A DNA stretch of 64,000 nt. Source: an uncultured Bacteroides sp. (GTDB taxonomy: Bacteria > Bacteroidota > Bacteroidia > Bacteroidales > Bacteroidaceae). Location of the stretch: contig NZ_URFY01000009.1 in assembly GCF_900547205.1 (NCBI RefSeq), forward strand, positions 62,001 to 126,000, given 5' to 3'. Positions 8,479 through 17,544 of this stretch are shown here, in pieces. The stretch's first letter is position 1; each line of letters opens with the position of its first letter. A program made the position numbers and the translations under genes. The notes under the pieces are model-generated. The model had not been told where the DNA came from, did not search any database, and saw only the letters and a program-made list of their open reading frames with translations.

Positions 8479-9390
8479 ATGGCAAGTAGTAGCATTAGAA
8501 TTAAGAAGGTATGCGAGTGGTGCGGAGAAGTTTTTTACGCACAGAAGACAACAACAAGGTATTGTTCTCATCGCTGTAACAGCAAAGCTTACAAAGAAAT
8601 TACTCGCAACAAGCGAATTCAGGATACCGAAACAAAAACTGAGATTCTTATCAGTCAGCAACCCATACAGACGATAAAAGATAAAGAGTTCTTATCTTTT
8701 GCGGAAGCAGGAACTTTATTAGGTATATCAAGGCAAGCGGTTTATAAAATGGTTGCAGCAGGACATTTGAAGGCATCTAAAATCAGCAGTAGACTTTCAT
8801 TTATCAAACGAAGCGATATCGAGAATATGCTTGAGAATAAACCCTACGAAAAAAGAAATAAAAAAGAGGTTGCTCCTATCACTGAGTTCTACACCACCGC
8901 CGAAGTAAAAGAGAAATATAATGTAGTTGAATCATGGATATTTGTGGTTGCCAAGAAGCATAATATTCCACGAACCTTTAATCGGGGTAAAACTTACTGG
9001 AGTAAAAAGCATATTGATAATTATTTTGGCAAGAAGGCTGCAGATCCCGGAATTACTGAGTGGTACAGCGTGCAGGAGATTCAGGATAAATTCGGTATGA
9101 GTTTGGCCGCCATCTATACACTTGCTTCAAAGAATGCAATTCCTAAAAAGAAAGAGGGGGTGATGGTGAGTTACTCTAAAAAGCACTTTGATATTGCCAA
9201 AGGAATAGCTCAGCCAGATGAACCGCAATATTATACGGTAGCTGAAGCAATGGCAAAGTTCAACCTTACACGTGATCAACTTTACCATTATGCCAAGTAT
9301 CACAATATCCCACGGGTAAAAGTGGGAAAATACGTCAAGATATCACGACCCGAACTTGATAAGCTTTTTGAAGCACCCAAAATAGAATAA
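8479..9390 (+). CDS. Zinc-finger protein with four excisionase-like HTH domains
   Basis: A 303-residue protein. Residues about 11-34 form a zinc finger with four ligands (CEWCGEVF, then YCSHRC). Four MerR/excisionase-type winged helices follow: SFAEAGTLLGISRQAVYKMV near 74, FYTTAEVKEKYN near 138, WYSVQEIQDKFGMSLAAIY near 196, and YYTVAEAMAKFNLTRDQLY near 254. Each is followed by the usual ...K..ISR.DIE/LD.. wing. It lies just upstream of the integrase in the same direction and is likely an accessory recombination or regulatory factor; this is inference from position and fold. Four tandem HTH units would suit binding to tandem repeats such as those at 8395-8434. Confidence 0.75.
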   Translation: MASSSIRIKKVCEWCGEVFYAQKTTTRYCSHRCNSKAYKEITRNKRIQDTETKTEILISQQPIQTIKDKEFLSFAEAGTLLGISRQAVYKMVAAGHLKASKISSRLSFIKRSDIENMLENKPYEKRNKKEVAPITEFYTTAEVKEKYNVVESWIFVVAKKHNIPRTFNRGKTYWSKKHIDNYFGKKAADPGITEWYSVQEIQDKFGMSLAAIYTLASKNAIPKKKEGVMVSYSKKHFDIAKGIAQPDEPQYYTVAEAMAKFNLTRDQLYHYAKYHNIPRVKVGKYVKISRPELDKLFEAPKIE

Positions 9391-9477
9391 GTTATTTCGG
9401 GGTGATGGTGGTCACCACTATATCACTGATTTCCTTTGCGATCAAATTTATATGTATAACTTCTAAATAACAATTGT

Positions 9478-10584
9478 ATGACACACACATGTACCAAAGT
9501 GACAGTACGCCAAAGAGCGATCCGTAACGACAAGATTTCACTTTATCTGGATTATTATCCGGCAGTTCGTAACCCCGAAACCATGCAAATGAGCCGTAGG
9601 GAATATCTCGGTATTTATATCTATGCCCACCCTAAGAATGAAATGGAGCGTGAGTTCAACAACGATATGCTGAACAAGGCAGAAGCTATTCGTTGTATCC
9701 GGGTACAGTCACTAATCAATGAAGAGTTCGGCTTCTTAGATAAACACAAGATGAAAGCGGACTTTCTTGCCTACTTTGCCAAAATGATGCGTAACAAAGA
9801 TCAGAAATGGAAAGTGGTTTACGCTCATTTCTCAAACTTCGTGCAGGGTAAATGTACGTTTGGCGAAGTGAATGTTGATCTATGCAAGCGGTTCAGAACT
9901 TATCTGCTGAATGCCAAGCAGCTAAAGCATACGCAACACAAAGTATCTCTGAACTCTGCAGCAGGCTACTACTCCACGTTCCGAGGTTTGCTAAAAATCG
10001 CGTATCGTGATAAGCTACTCCGCGAGAATATCAACGACTTTCTGGATAAAATAGAATATCAGGACGTGAAGAAAGAGTATCTAACATTGGACGAGGTGAA
10101 ACAGTTAGCCGCCACACCGTGCGACATTCCTGTTCTCAAAGCTGCCTCTCTCTTCTCTTGTCTGACAGGACTTCGTATCAGCGATATCATGAACCTGCAA
10201 TGGTCGGACTTTGGCATTGCTCCTGACCACGGCTATTGCATTCGTATCCGTACCCAAAAGACCAAAACCGAAGCCACACTACCTATCAGCCAAGAGGCTT
10301 TCGAACTCTGTGGAGAAGTTGGAACGGGGAAAGTGTTTAAGGGACTTAGCAGAAGCATGATAAATTATCTGCTTAAAAACTGGTTAAAGCAAGCTAAGAT
10401 ACATAAACATATCACTTTCCATTGTTTTAGACACAGCTTTGCAACTATTCAAATTGCTGCCGGAACAGATATTTACACCGTCAGCAAGATGCTGACTCAT
10501 CGGAACGTATCGACTACGCAAATATATGCGGAACTGGTGAGCGAAAAGAAACGGGAGTCGGCAAATAAGATCTCGCTAAAATAG
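9478..10584 (+). CDS. Tyrosine recombinase/integrase of the mobile element
   Basis: A 368-residue site-specific integrase. It has an N-terminal arm-binding domain (about 8-90, Bacteroidetes type), a SAM-like core-binding domain (about 105-205), and a catalytic domain with LTGLRISDIMNLQW near 235 (first Arg), HCFRHSFATIQIAAG near 321 (His-x-x-Arg) and the Tyr of TTQIYAELV near 353. This enzyme should integrate and excise the element. It sits near the left end, 87 bases after the HTH protein, the normal place for an integrase relative to its attachment site. Confidence 0.92.
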   Translation: MTHTCTKVTVRQRAIRNDKISLYLDYYPAVRNPETMQMSRREYLGIYIYAHPKNEMEREFNNDMLNKAEAIRCIRVQSLINEEFGFLDKHKMKADFLAYFAKMMRNKDQKWKVVYAHFSNFVQGKCTFGEVNVDLCKRFRTYLLNAKQLKHTQHKVSLNSAAGYYSTFRGLLKIAYRDKLLRENINDFLDKIEYQDVKKEYLTLDEVKQLAATPCDIPVLKAASLFSCLTGLRISDIMNLQWSDFGIAPDHGYCIRIRTQKTKTEATLPISQEAFELCGEVGTGKVFKGLSRSMINYLLKNWLKQAKIHKHITFHCFRHSFATIQIAAGTDIYTVSKMLTHRNVSTTQIYAELVSEKKRESANKISLK

Positions 10585-10594
10585 ATTCATAATG

Positions 10595-10626
10595 TTTGCA
10601 ATCATGAACAATATTCATTATATTTG
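10595..10626 (+). promoter_or_regulatory. Strong Bacteroides promoter for hipBA
   Basis: TTTG (10595-10598), a 20-base spacer, then TATATTTG (10619-10626): a full -33/-7 match. It lies 24 bases before the HipB ATG at 10651. Flanking ATGAACAATATTCAT is a near-palindrome (10603-10618) within the spacer and may be the HipB operator. Confidence 0.75.
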
Positions 10627-10650
10627 CGCATTATCAGATACATTATCATC

Positions 10651-10953
10651 ATGAAAAGAGCTTTATTACCCAGTCAACAGCGAACGCTGACAACCTTAGG
10701 AGAAAATATCAAATATGCACGCCTCCGCCGCGACCTCTCTTCAGAACAAGTTGCAGAGCGTGCCGGAATATCACGAAACACTCTTATCAAGATAGAAAAA
10801 GGAGACGAGGGTGTTGCCATCGGGTATTATTTTCGTGTGTTAGCAGTCCTCGGATTGGACAAGGATATTTTATTAATCGCAAAAGATGATGAACTTGGTC
10901 GTAGATTGCAGGACGCTAAATTAACCGTAAAAGAACGAGCTTCAAAAAAATAG
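10651..10953 (+). CDS. hipB: HipB-like antitoxin / transcription regulator
   Basis: A 100-residue protein with an Xre-type helix-turn-helix (about residues 13-67: LGENIKYARLRRDLSSEQVA, then ERAGISRNTLIKIEKG). It directly precedes hipA with a 3-base gap, the standard HipBA order. HipB binds and restrains the HipA kinase and represses the operon. I chose ATG 10651 over an upstream in-frame start at 10624, because the latter lies inside the -7 promoter box. Confidence 0.85.
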   Translation: MKRALLPSQQRTLTTLGENIKYARLRRDLSSEQVAERAGISRNTLIKIEKGDEGVAIGYYFRVLAVLGLDKDILLIAKDDELGRRLQDAKLTVKERASKK

Positions 10954-10956
10954 AAA

Positions 10957-12213
10957 ATGGCACAGAGCAAAGATATATATGTATATATGGATTGGCAAGA
11001 GAGCGATTCGCCAATTCAAATAGGTGTATTGCATAGTGAAGTTTTACGCGGCAAAGAAGTGTTTTCTTTTGAGAATAACACTGACTGGCTAACCTACAAA
11101 CAATTCAGAGCCTTGGATCCTGACTTGGCTCAATTTTCAGGGAAACAATACTTGCCTGCCGACAAAAGTAATTTTGGAATGTTTCTCGATTCATCCCCGG
11201 ATCGTTGGGGACGTATGTTGATGCGCAGACGAGAAGCGGTCAATGCCCGCTTAGAAAATAGACCGAGTAGAACACTCACCGAAGCTGATTATCTATTAGG
11301 TGTTTACGATGGAAACCGAATGGGAGCTTTACGATTTAAACTATCGCCCGATGATGAATTTATGGACAATAATAAAGCGATGGCAACGCCACCGTGGACA
11401 TCTATTCGTGACCTTGAATATGCAAGTCTTCAACTTGAAAAAGAGAATTTGAAAGACGATGCAGAATATGCAAAGTGGCTCAATATGCTCATAGCACCCG
11501 GCTCCTCATTAGGAGGAGCTCGACCCAAAGCTAATATTCTGGATAATGACGGAGCACTTTGGATTGCAAAATTCCCAAGCGGACACGACACCAAGGATAT
11601 GGGAGCATGGGAAGCTGCTACCGCAGAGATGGCAAAAAAGTGTGGTATCGAGATGGCTGAATGCCGAGCACAAAAGTTCAGCAACAGACAGCATACTTTT
11701 CTCACAAAACGATTTGATAGGATAAATGGAAAACGAATTCACTTCGCTTCTGCTATGACATTGTTGGGTTATACGGATGGTGCAGACTCGGCAGAAGGCA
11801 TCAGCTATTTAGAACTTGCAGAGTGGATTGCCCGAAACTGCGACAACGTGTCGCAGAATCTCGAACAATTATGGCGACGCATCGTTTTCAATATCGCTGT
11901 GTCGAACTGTGACGACCATCTTCGCAATCATGGTTTCTTACTTACGCCTAAAGGTTGGACACTCTCACCTGCGTACGACATCAACCCAGATGAGCATGGC
12001 ATGGGATTAAAACTGAATATTTCAGAAGATGATAATTCTCTTGACTTCGAATTAGCATTAAGTGTTGCTGGCTATTTCGGATTAGATAATGCAACCTCGA
12101 ATGAAATAATAAATCAGATAAAGAAAGTAGTATCAAATTGGCAACAACTTGCCACCCAATATGGAATTTCACGTTCTGAACAAGAAGATAATGCCGGAGC
12201 TTTTCGGTATTGA
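10957..12213 (+). CDS. hipA: HipA-like serine/threonine kinase toxin
   Basis: A 418-residue protein of the HipA family. Visible parts are the N-terminal subdomain ending GMFLDSSPDRWGRMLMRRRE (about 72-91), the nucleotide loop SSLGGARPKANI (about 186), the catalytic NCDDHLRNHGFLL (about 315) and the metal-binding LSPAYDINPD (about 336). HipA phosphorylates a cellular target (glutamyl-tRNA synthetase in E. coli), halting translation. It is full length with catalytic Asp and Asn in place, so likely active. It shares an operon with hipB and is followed by a good terminator at 12223-12257. As element cargo it may stabilise the element or serve in defence. Confidence 0.9.
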   Translation: MAQSKDIYVYMDWQESDSPIQIGVLHSEVLRGKEVFSFENNTDWLTYKQFRALDPDLAQFSGKQYLPADKSNFGMFLDSSPDRWGRMLMRRREAVNARLENRPSRTLTEADYLLGVYDGNRMGALRFKLSPDDEFMDNNKAMATPPWTSIRDLEYASLQLEKENLKDDAEYAKWLNMLIAPGSSLGGARPKANILDNDGALWIAKFPSGHDTKDMGAWEAATAEMAKKCGIEMAECRAQKFSNRQHTFLTKRFDRINGKRIHFASAMTLLGYTDGADSAEGISYLELAEWIARNCDNVSQNLEQLWRRIVFNIAVSNCDDHLRNHGFLLTPKGWTLSPAYDINPDEHGMGLKLNISEDDNSLDFELALSVAGYFGLDNATSNEIINQIKKVVSNWQQLATQYGISRSEQEDNAGAFRY

Positions 12214-12222
12214 ATAGTCTAT

Positions 12223-12257
12223 AAATCCACAGTAGCAACTTTTGCTATTGTGGATTT
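12223..12257 (+). terminator. Terminator after hipBA
   Basis: AAATCCACAGTAGCAA pairs with TTGCTATTGTGGATTT (one bulge), giving a long stem just after the hipA stop. The tail is only weakly T-rich. Confidence 0.65.
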
Positions 12258-12379
12258 ACCTCTTGTAAGGGTAGACAAATACTACCATTTCAACGACACA
12301 AGCTGCCACTTGATCCAGAAATTTTAAATCAATAAGTTATTAGTATATATTTGCGCACAAATGATAACTATTGATTAAT

Positions 12380-13090
12380 ATGACAGCTAAAAAGTACGAC
12401 TACATTATTATATATTCATTCCTTTGTGCATCAATATTGAGTATTGCTGCGCTGGCTCGCCTATTTGTTATAACAGAATTGAAAATGGATAACTTTTCAG
12501 GAATTATGGCTTTTATTGTAGTATGTCTTTTATTAACGGCTTCCTATCTCAGTTTTCAATCAATTATTAACGACTGGCTATTACCAAAGGTAGAGTGCAT
12601 TTTCAGAAAGAAGTATCCACAAGTAGAACCAACGTTGGATTTGATTTCCATTACACCACCTGCCATACAAGAAAACATAAACGTACCCAACTATGAGGAA
12701 TACAGATTAACCGCACAGCAAAAGATTCAGCAGGAACAAAGTCTACTTTTAGAAAACGTACTAATCTATACAAGTCAAGAGCTCTCCTTGTATATGGATG
12801 AAAGCGAGATACAAAAACTTTGTGAACATATTCGATTCTATCAATATGCCACTGAACAAGAGTGTAATAAAATTCAATCATCAGTTACTGTCAATTCAAA
12901 ACTACGTCCAATCGACCTTATGCACTTCGGTTGGAACATCGGTAATCAGTTCAAAAAGTCAGGTATAGAAACAGCAACATTTATTAAACGAGTATTTGCC
13001 CAAAGCCTGCAAGATAGTGAAATTTCTACCTTGAAACGAAAACTCAGAGTAGAAGGAACCTGTATCATCAAAATCAAAGAGAAGTTATAA
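12380..13090 (+). CDS. Element-encoded membrane protein of unknown function
   Basis: A 236-residue protein with two N-terminal membrane helices (about 9-28 and 41-62) and a soluble C-terminal region. The latter is mostly helical and includes LRPIDLMHFGWNIGNQFKKSGI near residue 180, resembling proteins often found beside mobilisation genes in Bacteroides elements. I do not recognise a defined family. The start is ATG 12380; an upstream in-frame TTG at 12371 is less likely. The gene is monocistronic, with 174 bases before the next gene. Confidence 0.55.
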   Translation: MTAKKYDYIIIYSFLCASILSIAALARLFVITELKMDNFSGIMAFIVVCLLLTASYLSFQSIINDWLLPKVECIFRKKYPQVEPTLDLISITPPAIQENINVPNYEEYRLTAQQKIQQEQSLLLENVLIYTSQELSLYMDESEIQKLCEHIRFYQYATEQECNKIQSSVTVNSKLRPIDLMHFGWNIGNQFKKSGIETATFIKRVFAQSLQDSEISTLKRKLRVEGTCIIKIKEKL

Positions 13091-13264
13091 GCTCAATATT
13101 CTATGAATACTTCAGTAATCCTGCTCACGACCTCTATTTCACACCGTAACCAACTGATATAAAGCAACAACCATCTTTAAACAGTTACTTCGCAGTTATA
13201 CTCCGGTGGCTAATTTCACCATAACATCACCAGTTTTCTTTACACACGAACAATTAAAAACAAA

Positions 13265-13636
13265 ATGTTTATGTGCAAACAAGAAATCACTTTTGATAAG
13301 CTACCGCAAGCGATAACTTATCTGACCGAACAAGTCGCAGAGTTAAAACAATTAGTATCAGAGCTCCAACTGCCACAACCTGAAAAACATCAGTTAGTAG
13401 GAATTGATGATGCTTGCCGTATTATCCAAAAAGCAAAACCCACCATCTATGCTCTTGTGCGAAAGGGGTTACTTCCTTCTTATAAGAAAGGGAAAAAGCT
13501 CTATTTCTATGAGGATGAACTACTAACATGGATAGAAAACGGCCGGAAGAATACTTCTGAACAGAACTACGACCAAATGCTGGCTTCTATGCAAAACGGA
13601 ATACGTCGCAAACCCAAATCAGGCTTTAACCTTTAA
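13265..13636 (+). CDS. Helix-turn-helix (excisionase/MerR-like) DNA-binding protein
   Basis: A 123-residue protein with an N-terminal coiled stretch (AVEQL-like, residues 15-40) and a single HTH_17 domain (about 48-98: GIDDACRIIQKAKPTIYALV, then KGLLPSYKKGKKLYFYEDEL). Such proteins act as excisionases or regulators in Bacteroides elements. It sits 12 bases before the DUF3987 gene and is probably the first gene of the replication/mobilisation operon. ATG 13265 and the second ATG two codons later are equally plausible. Confidence 0.8.
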   Translation: MFMCKQEITFDKLPQAITYLTEQVAELKQLVSELQLPQPEKHQLVGIDDACRIIQKAKPTIYALVRKGLLPSYKKGKKLYFYEDELLTWIENGRKNTSEQNYDQMLASMQNGIRRKPKSGFNL

Positions 13637-13648
13637 TCCGTCAAAGTT

Positions 13649-15019
13649 ATGGAAGAGAAATCAATAACTCCCGAAGGAATTATCAATCAAGCAATGGGAA
13701 TGAATATGTCTTTTGCAGGCGCAGAATTCCCGGTTGAGATATTTCCATCCAAGATTCAGCGGATTATACACGAAGTGTACGAATGCCAAAGTTATCCCAT
13801 CGATTACACGGCTGCTTCTATCCTGACTGCCATTGCAGCAGGAATAGGCAATACCCACCTTATCCAAATGAAACAAGGCTGGGTAGAGAGTGCCATACTG
13901 TTTGTAGCATTGGTTGGACGACCGGGTGCTAACAAAAGTCATCCTCTTAGTTTTGCCATGAAGCCATTTATCAACTTCGATTATCAGCAGAATCTGGAGT
14001 TTGGAAAACTATATGCTAAATATGAGGAAGAAATATCCATGAGTAAAAAAGAACGCCTGGATGCTGGTGCGGAGGTATTTCCACAAGAACCTATCCGCAA
14101 ACGCTTCCTGGTTTCAGACATTACACCCGAGGGATTGAGTTATATCCATGCTCAGAACAAACGTGGGCTTTGTCTCTGGTCAGATGAACTTTCGGCATGG
14201 TTCAAAAACTTTAATCGTTATAACAATGGTTCAGAAGAACAATTCTGGTTATCGATATTCAGTGCCAAGACTGTAATTTCCGATCGAAAGAACGCTAAAA
14301 GCTCCGTCTTCATCACTCGTCCGTTTATTCCGGTGATTGGTACCATTCAGAAAAAGATTCTCAGTGATTTGGCTCATGGCGACCGTTCGAGTAACGGATT
14401 TATCGACCGTATCTTGTTTATCATGCCTGCCATTCAGCAAAAAGCTCGATGGAACGATAAAGATATTTCTCCCGATTTGGAATCCCAATGGCATAGACTA
14501 CTAAATGGGCTTATCAACATAGAGTGCTCATTTGATGAGAACAATGAGATTCAGCCTTCAATCGTAACCTTCAGCGACGAGGCTCGCAAGCTCCTGTATA
14601 AATGGCAACACGAACATGCAGACCTGTGCGATAACCTTAGTAATGAAATACTTTTGGGAATATATTGCAAACTGGAAATCTATATCATCCGCTTTTGCTT
14701 GGTGATACAGATAACCCGTTGGCTTTGCGGAGAATGCAGTAAAGATCTGATAGATATAGAAACCGTTCAACGAGCTATTCTACTAACGGAATATTTCAAA
14801 CAGACCGCTACCAGAGTGCAAAATCTAATGAACGAAACTGCTCTTACCGTTCAACAACAATCAATTCTATCTCAACTTCCGGAACTTTTCACCACCGCAC
14901 AAGGCGTAGAGATAGCAGCCAGTCAAGGGATGAAAGAACGGGCTTTCAAAGAATTCCTGAGTAAACACATAGGAATTCTTTTTCAGAAAGACCGACACGG
15001 AGAATACAGAAAAGTATAA
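13649..15019 (+). CDS. DUF3987 protein (replication helicase/primase-like)
   Basis: A 456-residue protein of the DUF3987 family. ALVGRPGANKSHPLSFAM near residue 91 is a Walker A-like loop (GRPGANKS). SDITPEGLSYIHAQNKRGLCLWSDELSAWF near 154-184 gives the Walker B-like SDE region. This family is widespread in Bacteroides mobilizable elements, next to a toprim/zinc-finger partner, and is thought to act in element replication. The DUF6371 gene 66 bases downstream is that partner, so together they look like a helicase plus primase-like pair. Function is inferred, not shown. Confidence 0.8.
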   Translation: MEEKSITPEGIINQAMGMNMSFAGAEFPVEIFPSKIQRIIHEVYECQSYPIDYTAASILTAIAAGIGNTHLIQMKQGWVESAILFVALVGRPGANKSHPLSFAMKPFINFDYQQNLEFGKLYAKYEEEISMSKKERLDAGAEVFPQEPIRKRFLVSDITPEGLSYIHAQNKRGLCLWSDELSAWFKNFNRYNNGSEEQFWLSIFSAKTVISDRKNAKSSVFITRPFIPVIGTIQKKILSDLAHGDRSSNGFIDRILFIMPAIQQKARWNDKDISPDLESQWHRLLNGLINIECSFDENNEIQPSIVTFSDEARKLLYKWQHEHADLCDNLSNEILLGIYCKLEIYIIRFCLVIQITRWLCGECSKDLIDIETVQRAILLTEYFKQTATRVQNLMNETALTVQQQSILSQLPELFTTAQGVEIAASQGMKERAFKEFLSKHIGILFQKDRHGEYRKV

Positions 15020-15085
15020 CCACATTATCCACATTTTGAAAAACAAAATGCTGAAAATGTCGAAAATGCACTAAAAAAAGAATCA

Positions 15086-16141
15086 ATGAGACATAGATTT
15101 ATATTAGAACCATATAAGGGTATTACTTCCCGACACTCCTGTCCGGAGTGCAAGCACAAAAGGTGTTTTTCCCGATACGTAGATACGGAAAGTAGAATCA
15201 CTTTCCCCGAATATGTCGGACGATGCGACCGTGAACAAAAATGCGGTTACCATCTCACGCCCAAAATATACTTTGCGCAGAATCCTGAACAGTGTGAACA
15301 GTCACAAGTGTACGAACGTCGGTCTCGCCCTACTCCTCTGCCTTTACCCATCAGTTATATTGATGGCTCTTTAGTAGAACGATCGATGAGTCATTACAAA
15401 GAAAACAAACTGTTCCAATTCTTATCATCTCAGTTTGGAAAGGATGAATCATTGCGACTAGTTGAACTCTATCGAGTAGGAACAGCCAACCATTGGCAAG
15501 GATCAACTGTGTTTTGGCAAACGGACATACAAGGTAAAGTTCGTACTGGTAAAATCATGCTCTATAATCCAACCACAGGCAGACGCATCAAAGAACCACA
15601 CAACCATATTACGTGGGCGCATTCCATTCTTCACAAGGATGGCTTTAATCTGAAACAATGTTTCTTTGGAGAACATCTATTGCCTAAAGACACTAAAAAG
15701 TCTGTTGCGATTGTCGAAAGCGAGAAGACAGCTCTTATCGCCAGCTTTTATCTGCCACATTTTTTATGGATCGCTTCGGGTGGAAAGAATGGCTGTTTCC
15801 GTGAAGAAAATCTCAATGTACTGAAAGGCAGAAACGTCCTACTCTTTCCTGACTTGGGAGCCACAGACGATTGGGCAGCCCGAATTTCCACAATGCAGCA
15901 AATGGGAATTACCGTTAAGCTCTTCGATTATTTGGAAAAAAATGCAACCCCAGAGCAACGGAAAAACGGATTCGATATTGCTGATTTCCTATTGGAAATT
16001 AAGCAACCACAAGGCATTTTGCAAGGCATGATCGATAAGAATCCATCCCTCAATCTGCTGATAAAAGAGCTGGGATTAGTACTTATAGAAGAGGCAGCCC
16101 ACCCAGTTAATACAATAAAAAGAAGAGGCATTAAATTTTAA
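15086..16141 (+). CDS. DUF6371 protein with zinc finger and toprim-like fold
   Basis: A 351-residue protein. The N-terminus carries a CHC2-like zinc finger (SCPECKHKRCF near 18, then GRCDREQKCGYH near 47). A toprim-like segment follows: KSVAIVESEKTALIAS near 203, with Glu as the first metal ligand, and NVLLFPDLGATDDW near 249 supplying the Asp. This matches DUF6371, a primase-like family of Bacteroides elements. It probably primes DNA synthesis for the element together with the DUF3987 ATPase upstream. The mobilisation region follows directly. Confidence 0.8.
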   Translation: MRHRFILEPYKGITSRHSCPECKHKRCFSRYVDTESRITFPEYVGRCDREQKCGYHLTPKIYFAQNPEQCEQSQVYERRSRPTPLPLPISYIDGSLVERSMSHYKENKLFQFLSSQFGKDESLRLVELYRVGTANHWQGSTVFWQTDIQGKVRTGKIMLYNPTTGRRIKEPHNHITWAHSILHKDGFNLKQCFFGEHLLPKDTKKSVAIVESEKTALIASFYLPHFLWIASGGKNGCFREENLNVLKGRNVLLFPDLGATDDWAARISTMQQMGITVKLFDYLEKNATPEQRKNGFDIADFLLEIKQPQGILQGMIDKNPSLNLLIKELGLVLIEEAAHPVNTIKRRGIKF

Positions 16142-16154
16142 AAGTAAATCGTAG

Positions 16155-16205
16155 TTTTTGGGGGTAGCAAGTTTATGTTTTGGGTGTCCCAAAACCTTGC
16201 TTTAA
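16155..16205 (+). other. Candidate origin of transfer (oriT)
   Basis: In the 100 bases between the DUF6371 and mobC genes, AGCAAG (16166-16171) pairs with CTTGCT (16196-16201), and inside it TTTTGGG (16178-16184) pairs with CCCAAAA (16188-16194). A GGGGGT run precedes the stem. A nested inverted repeat immediately upstream of mobC/relaxase genes is the expected form and place for oriT. The nick site cannot be assigned by eye. Confidence 0.6.
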
Positions 16206-16241
16206 TCCCGATGGTCTGCAAATTTAAATAAAAAAGAACGT

Positions 16242-16589
16242 ATGAAAGCATATAATAAAGGTGGACGCCCCACCAAATCAATAGTCGAAAAACGAACCTA
16301 CCGGGTGAATCTAAAGATGAATACCGAAGAGTATTACACACTCAAAGCACGAGCTTCGGAAGCCGAAGTCTCACCCTGTGATTTTATTCGGACCATCATC
16401 CTGAAGGCAGAAATCAGGCAACGCCTCTCACCCGAATGGATGGATAACATCCGTAAACTATCCGGTATGGCAAACAACCTAAATCAGATTGCGCACAAAG
16501 CAAATGCAGCAGGTTATCTGGATGCACGTATGGAATACTTATTCTTAGCTGACAAGATTGACAACCTGTTAAACCAGATACAACAATGA
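16242..16589 (+). CDS. MobC-like relaxosome accessory protein
   Basis: A 115-residue protein with an N-terminal ribbon-helix-helix region (about 17-50: KRTYRVNLKMNTEEYYTLKA, then RASEAEVSPCDFIRTIIL) and the MobC signature LSGMANNLNQIAHKANAAGY near residue 75. MobC proteins bind oriT and help the relaxase open the DNA. It overlaps the relaxase gene by four bases (ATGA), so the two are translationally coupled. The candidate oriT lies just upstream. Confidence 0.88.
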   Translation: MKAYNKGGRPTKSIVEKRTYRVNLKMNTEEYYTLKARASEAEVSPCDFIRTIILKAEIRQRLSPEWMDNIRKLSGMANNLNQIAHKANAAGYLDARMEYLFLADKIDNLLNQIQQ

Positions 16590-17524
16590 TGGCGAAAATA
16601 GTAAAAGGCACCTCGTTTAGCGGTGTGGTAAAATACATTCTCGATCCCGAAAAGCAAACCAATCTATTAGCAACTGATGGTGTGCGGTTAAAGAATTTGG
16701 ACTCTATCGCCCAAAGTTTTGAGGCTCAACGAGAACTAAACTCACGAGTGAGTAAACCTGTCGGGCACATCTCTTTGGATTTTTCAGCACAAGACCGAGC
16801 CAAACTCTCTGATGAAGTAATGTCTCGCATCGCACACGATTACATGAGTCGAATGGGAATAGTCAACACGCAGTACATCATTGGCCGTCATCATGATAAG
16901 GAACATCCACATTTGCACATCGCATTTAATCGAGTGAATAACAATGGACGTACTATCTCAGATAAGAATGACCGCATCCGCAGCGAAAAGATATGCAAAG
17001 AGTTGACTGCCCAATACGGTCTGTACTTCGCAAGTGGAAAAGAGCAAGTTAAACAGCACCGGTTGAAAGAACCGGATAAAACTAAGTATGAGATTTACAA
17101 TGCTCTAAAGACTGCTCTTCAGCAATGTAGAAGTTGGCGTGAGCTACTAGACCGATTGAATCGAGATGGCATCACCGTTGAATTCAAGATGAAGAGCGGA
17201 ACTAATGAACCGCAAGGTATCAAGTTCTGCAAAAACGGCTATCACTTCAACGGCTCAAAAGTAGACCAGCGGTTCAGCTTCTCAAAAATTGAATTTGCAT
17301 TACAGCGAAATATCCATACAGAGCAGAAGCAAGAATCAATCATCCAGCCGCCGTCACAGAAAGTTCAACAGGAATTCATCTCTCCTGATTCTGACAGTTT
17401 ATCAAGTAACATAGGTGGATTACTTAATGGATTGCTCACTCCCAGCCCAGCCTACGATCCGGAAGAAGAAGCTTTCCGCCGCCAGATGCAACGGAAGAAA
17501 AAGAAAAAAGGAATAAGAAGATAA
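16586..17524 (+). CDS. Relaxase / mobilisation nuclease
   Basis: A 312-residue relaxase. FSGVVKYILDPEK near residue 11 includes the likely catalytic Tyr, and HHDKEHPHLHIAFNRV (about 103-118) is the three-His metal motif. It nicks oriT and carries the strand to the recipient. The start is ATG 16586, or the next codon, which is also ATG. The C-terminal third is basic and low-complexity (ends RKKKKKGIRR). Length is normal for small Bacteroides mobilizable elements. No coupling protein or secretion genes are present, so transfer must rely on a co-resident conjugative element. Confidence 0.9.
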   Translation: MMAKIVKGTSFSGVVKYILDPEKQTNLLATDGVRLKNLDSIAQSFEAQRELNSRVSKPVGHISLDFSAQDRAKLSDEVMSRIAHDYMSRMGIVNTQYIIGRHHDKEHPHLHIAFNRVNNNGRTISDKNDRIRSEKICKELTAQYGLYFASGKEQVKQHRLKEPDKTKYEIYNALKTALQQCRSWRELLDRLNRDGITVEFKMKSGTNEPQGIKFCKNGYHFNGSKVDQRFSFSKIEFALQRNIHTEQKQESIIQPPSQKVQQEFISPDSDSLSSNIGGLLNGLLTPSPAYDPEEEAFRRQMQRKKKKKGIRR

Positions 17525-17544
17525 CAACTTAAAACAAAGAATTT

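Noticed and set aside
13649..16141. Plasmid or phage replication module independent of the element
   Set aside because: The DUF3987 and DUF6371 genes lie between the integrase and mobilisation genes in one direction, the standard layout for Bacteroides mobilizable elements.
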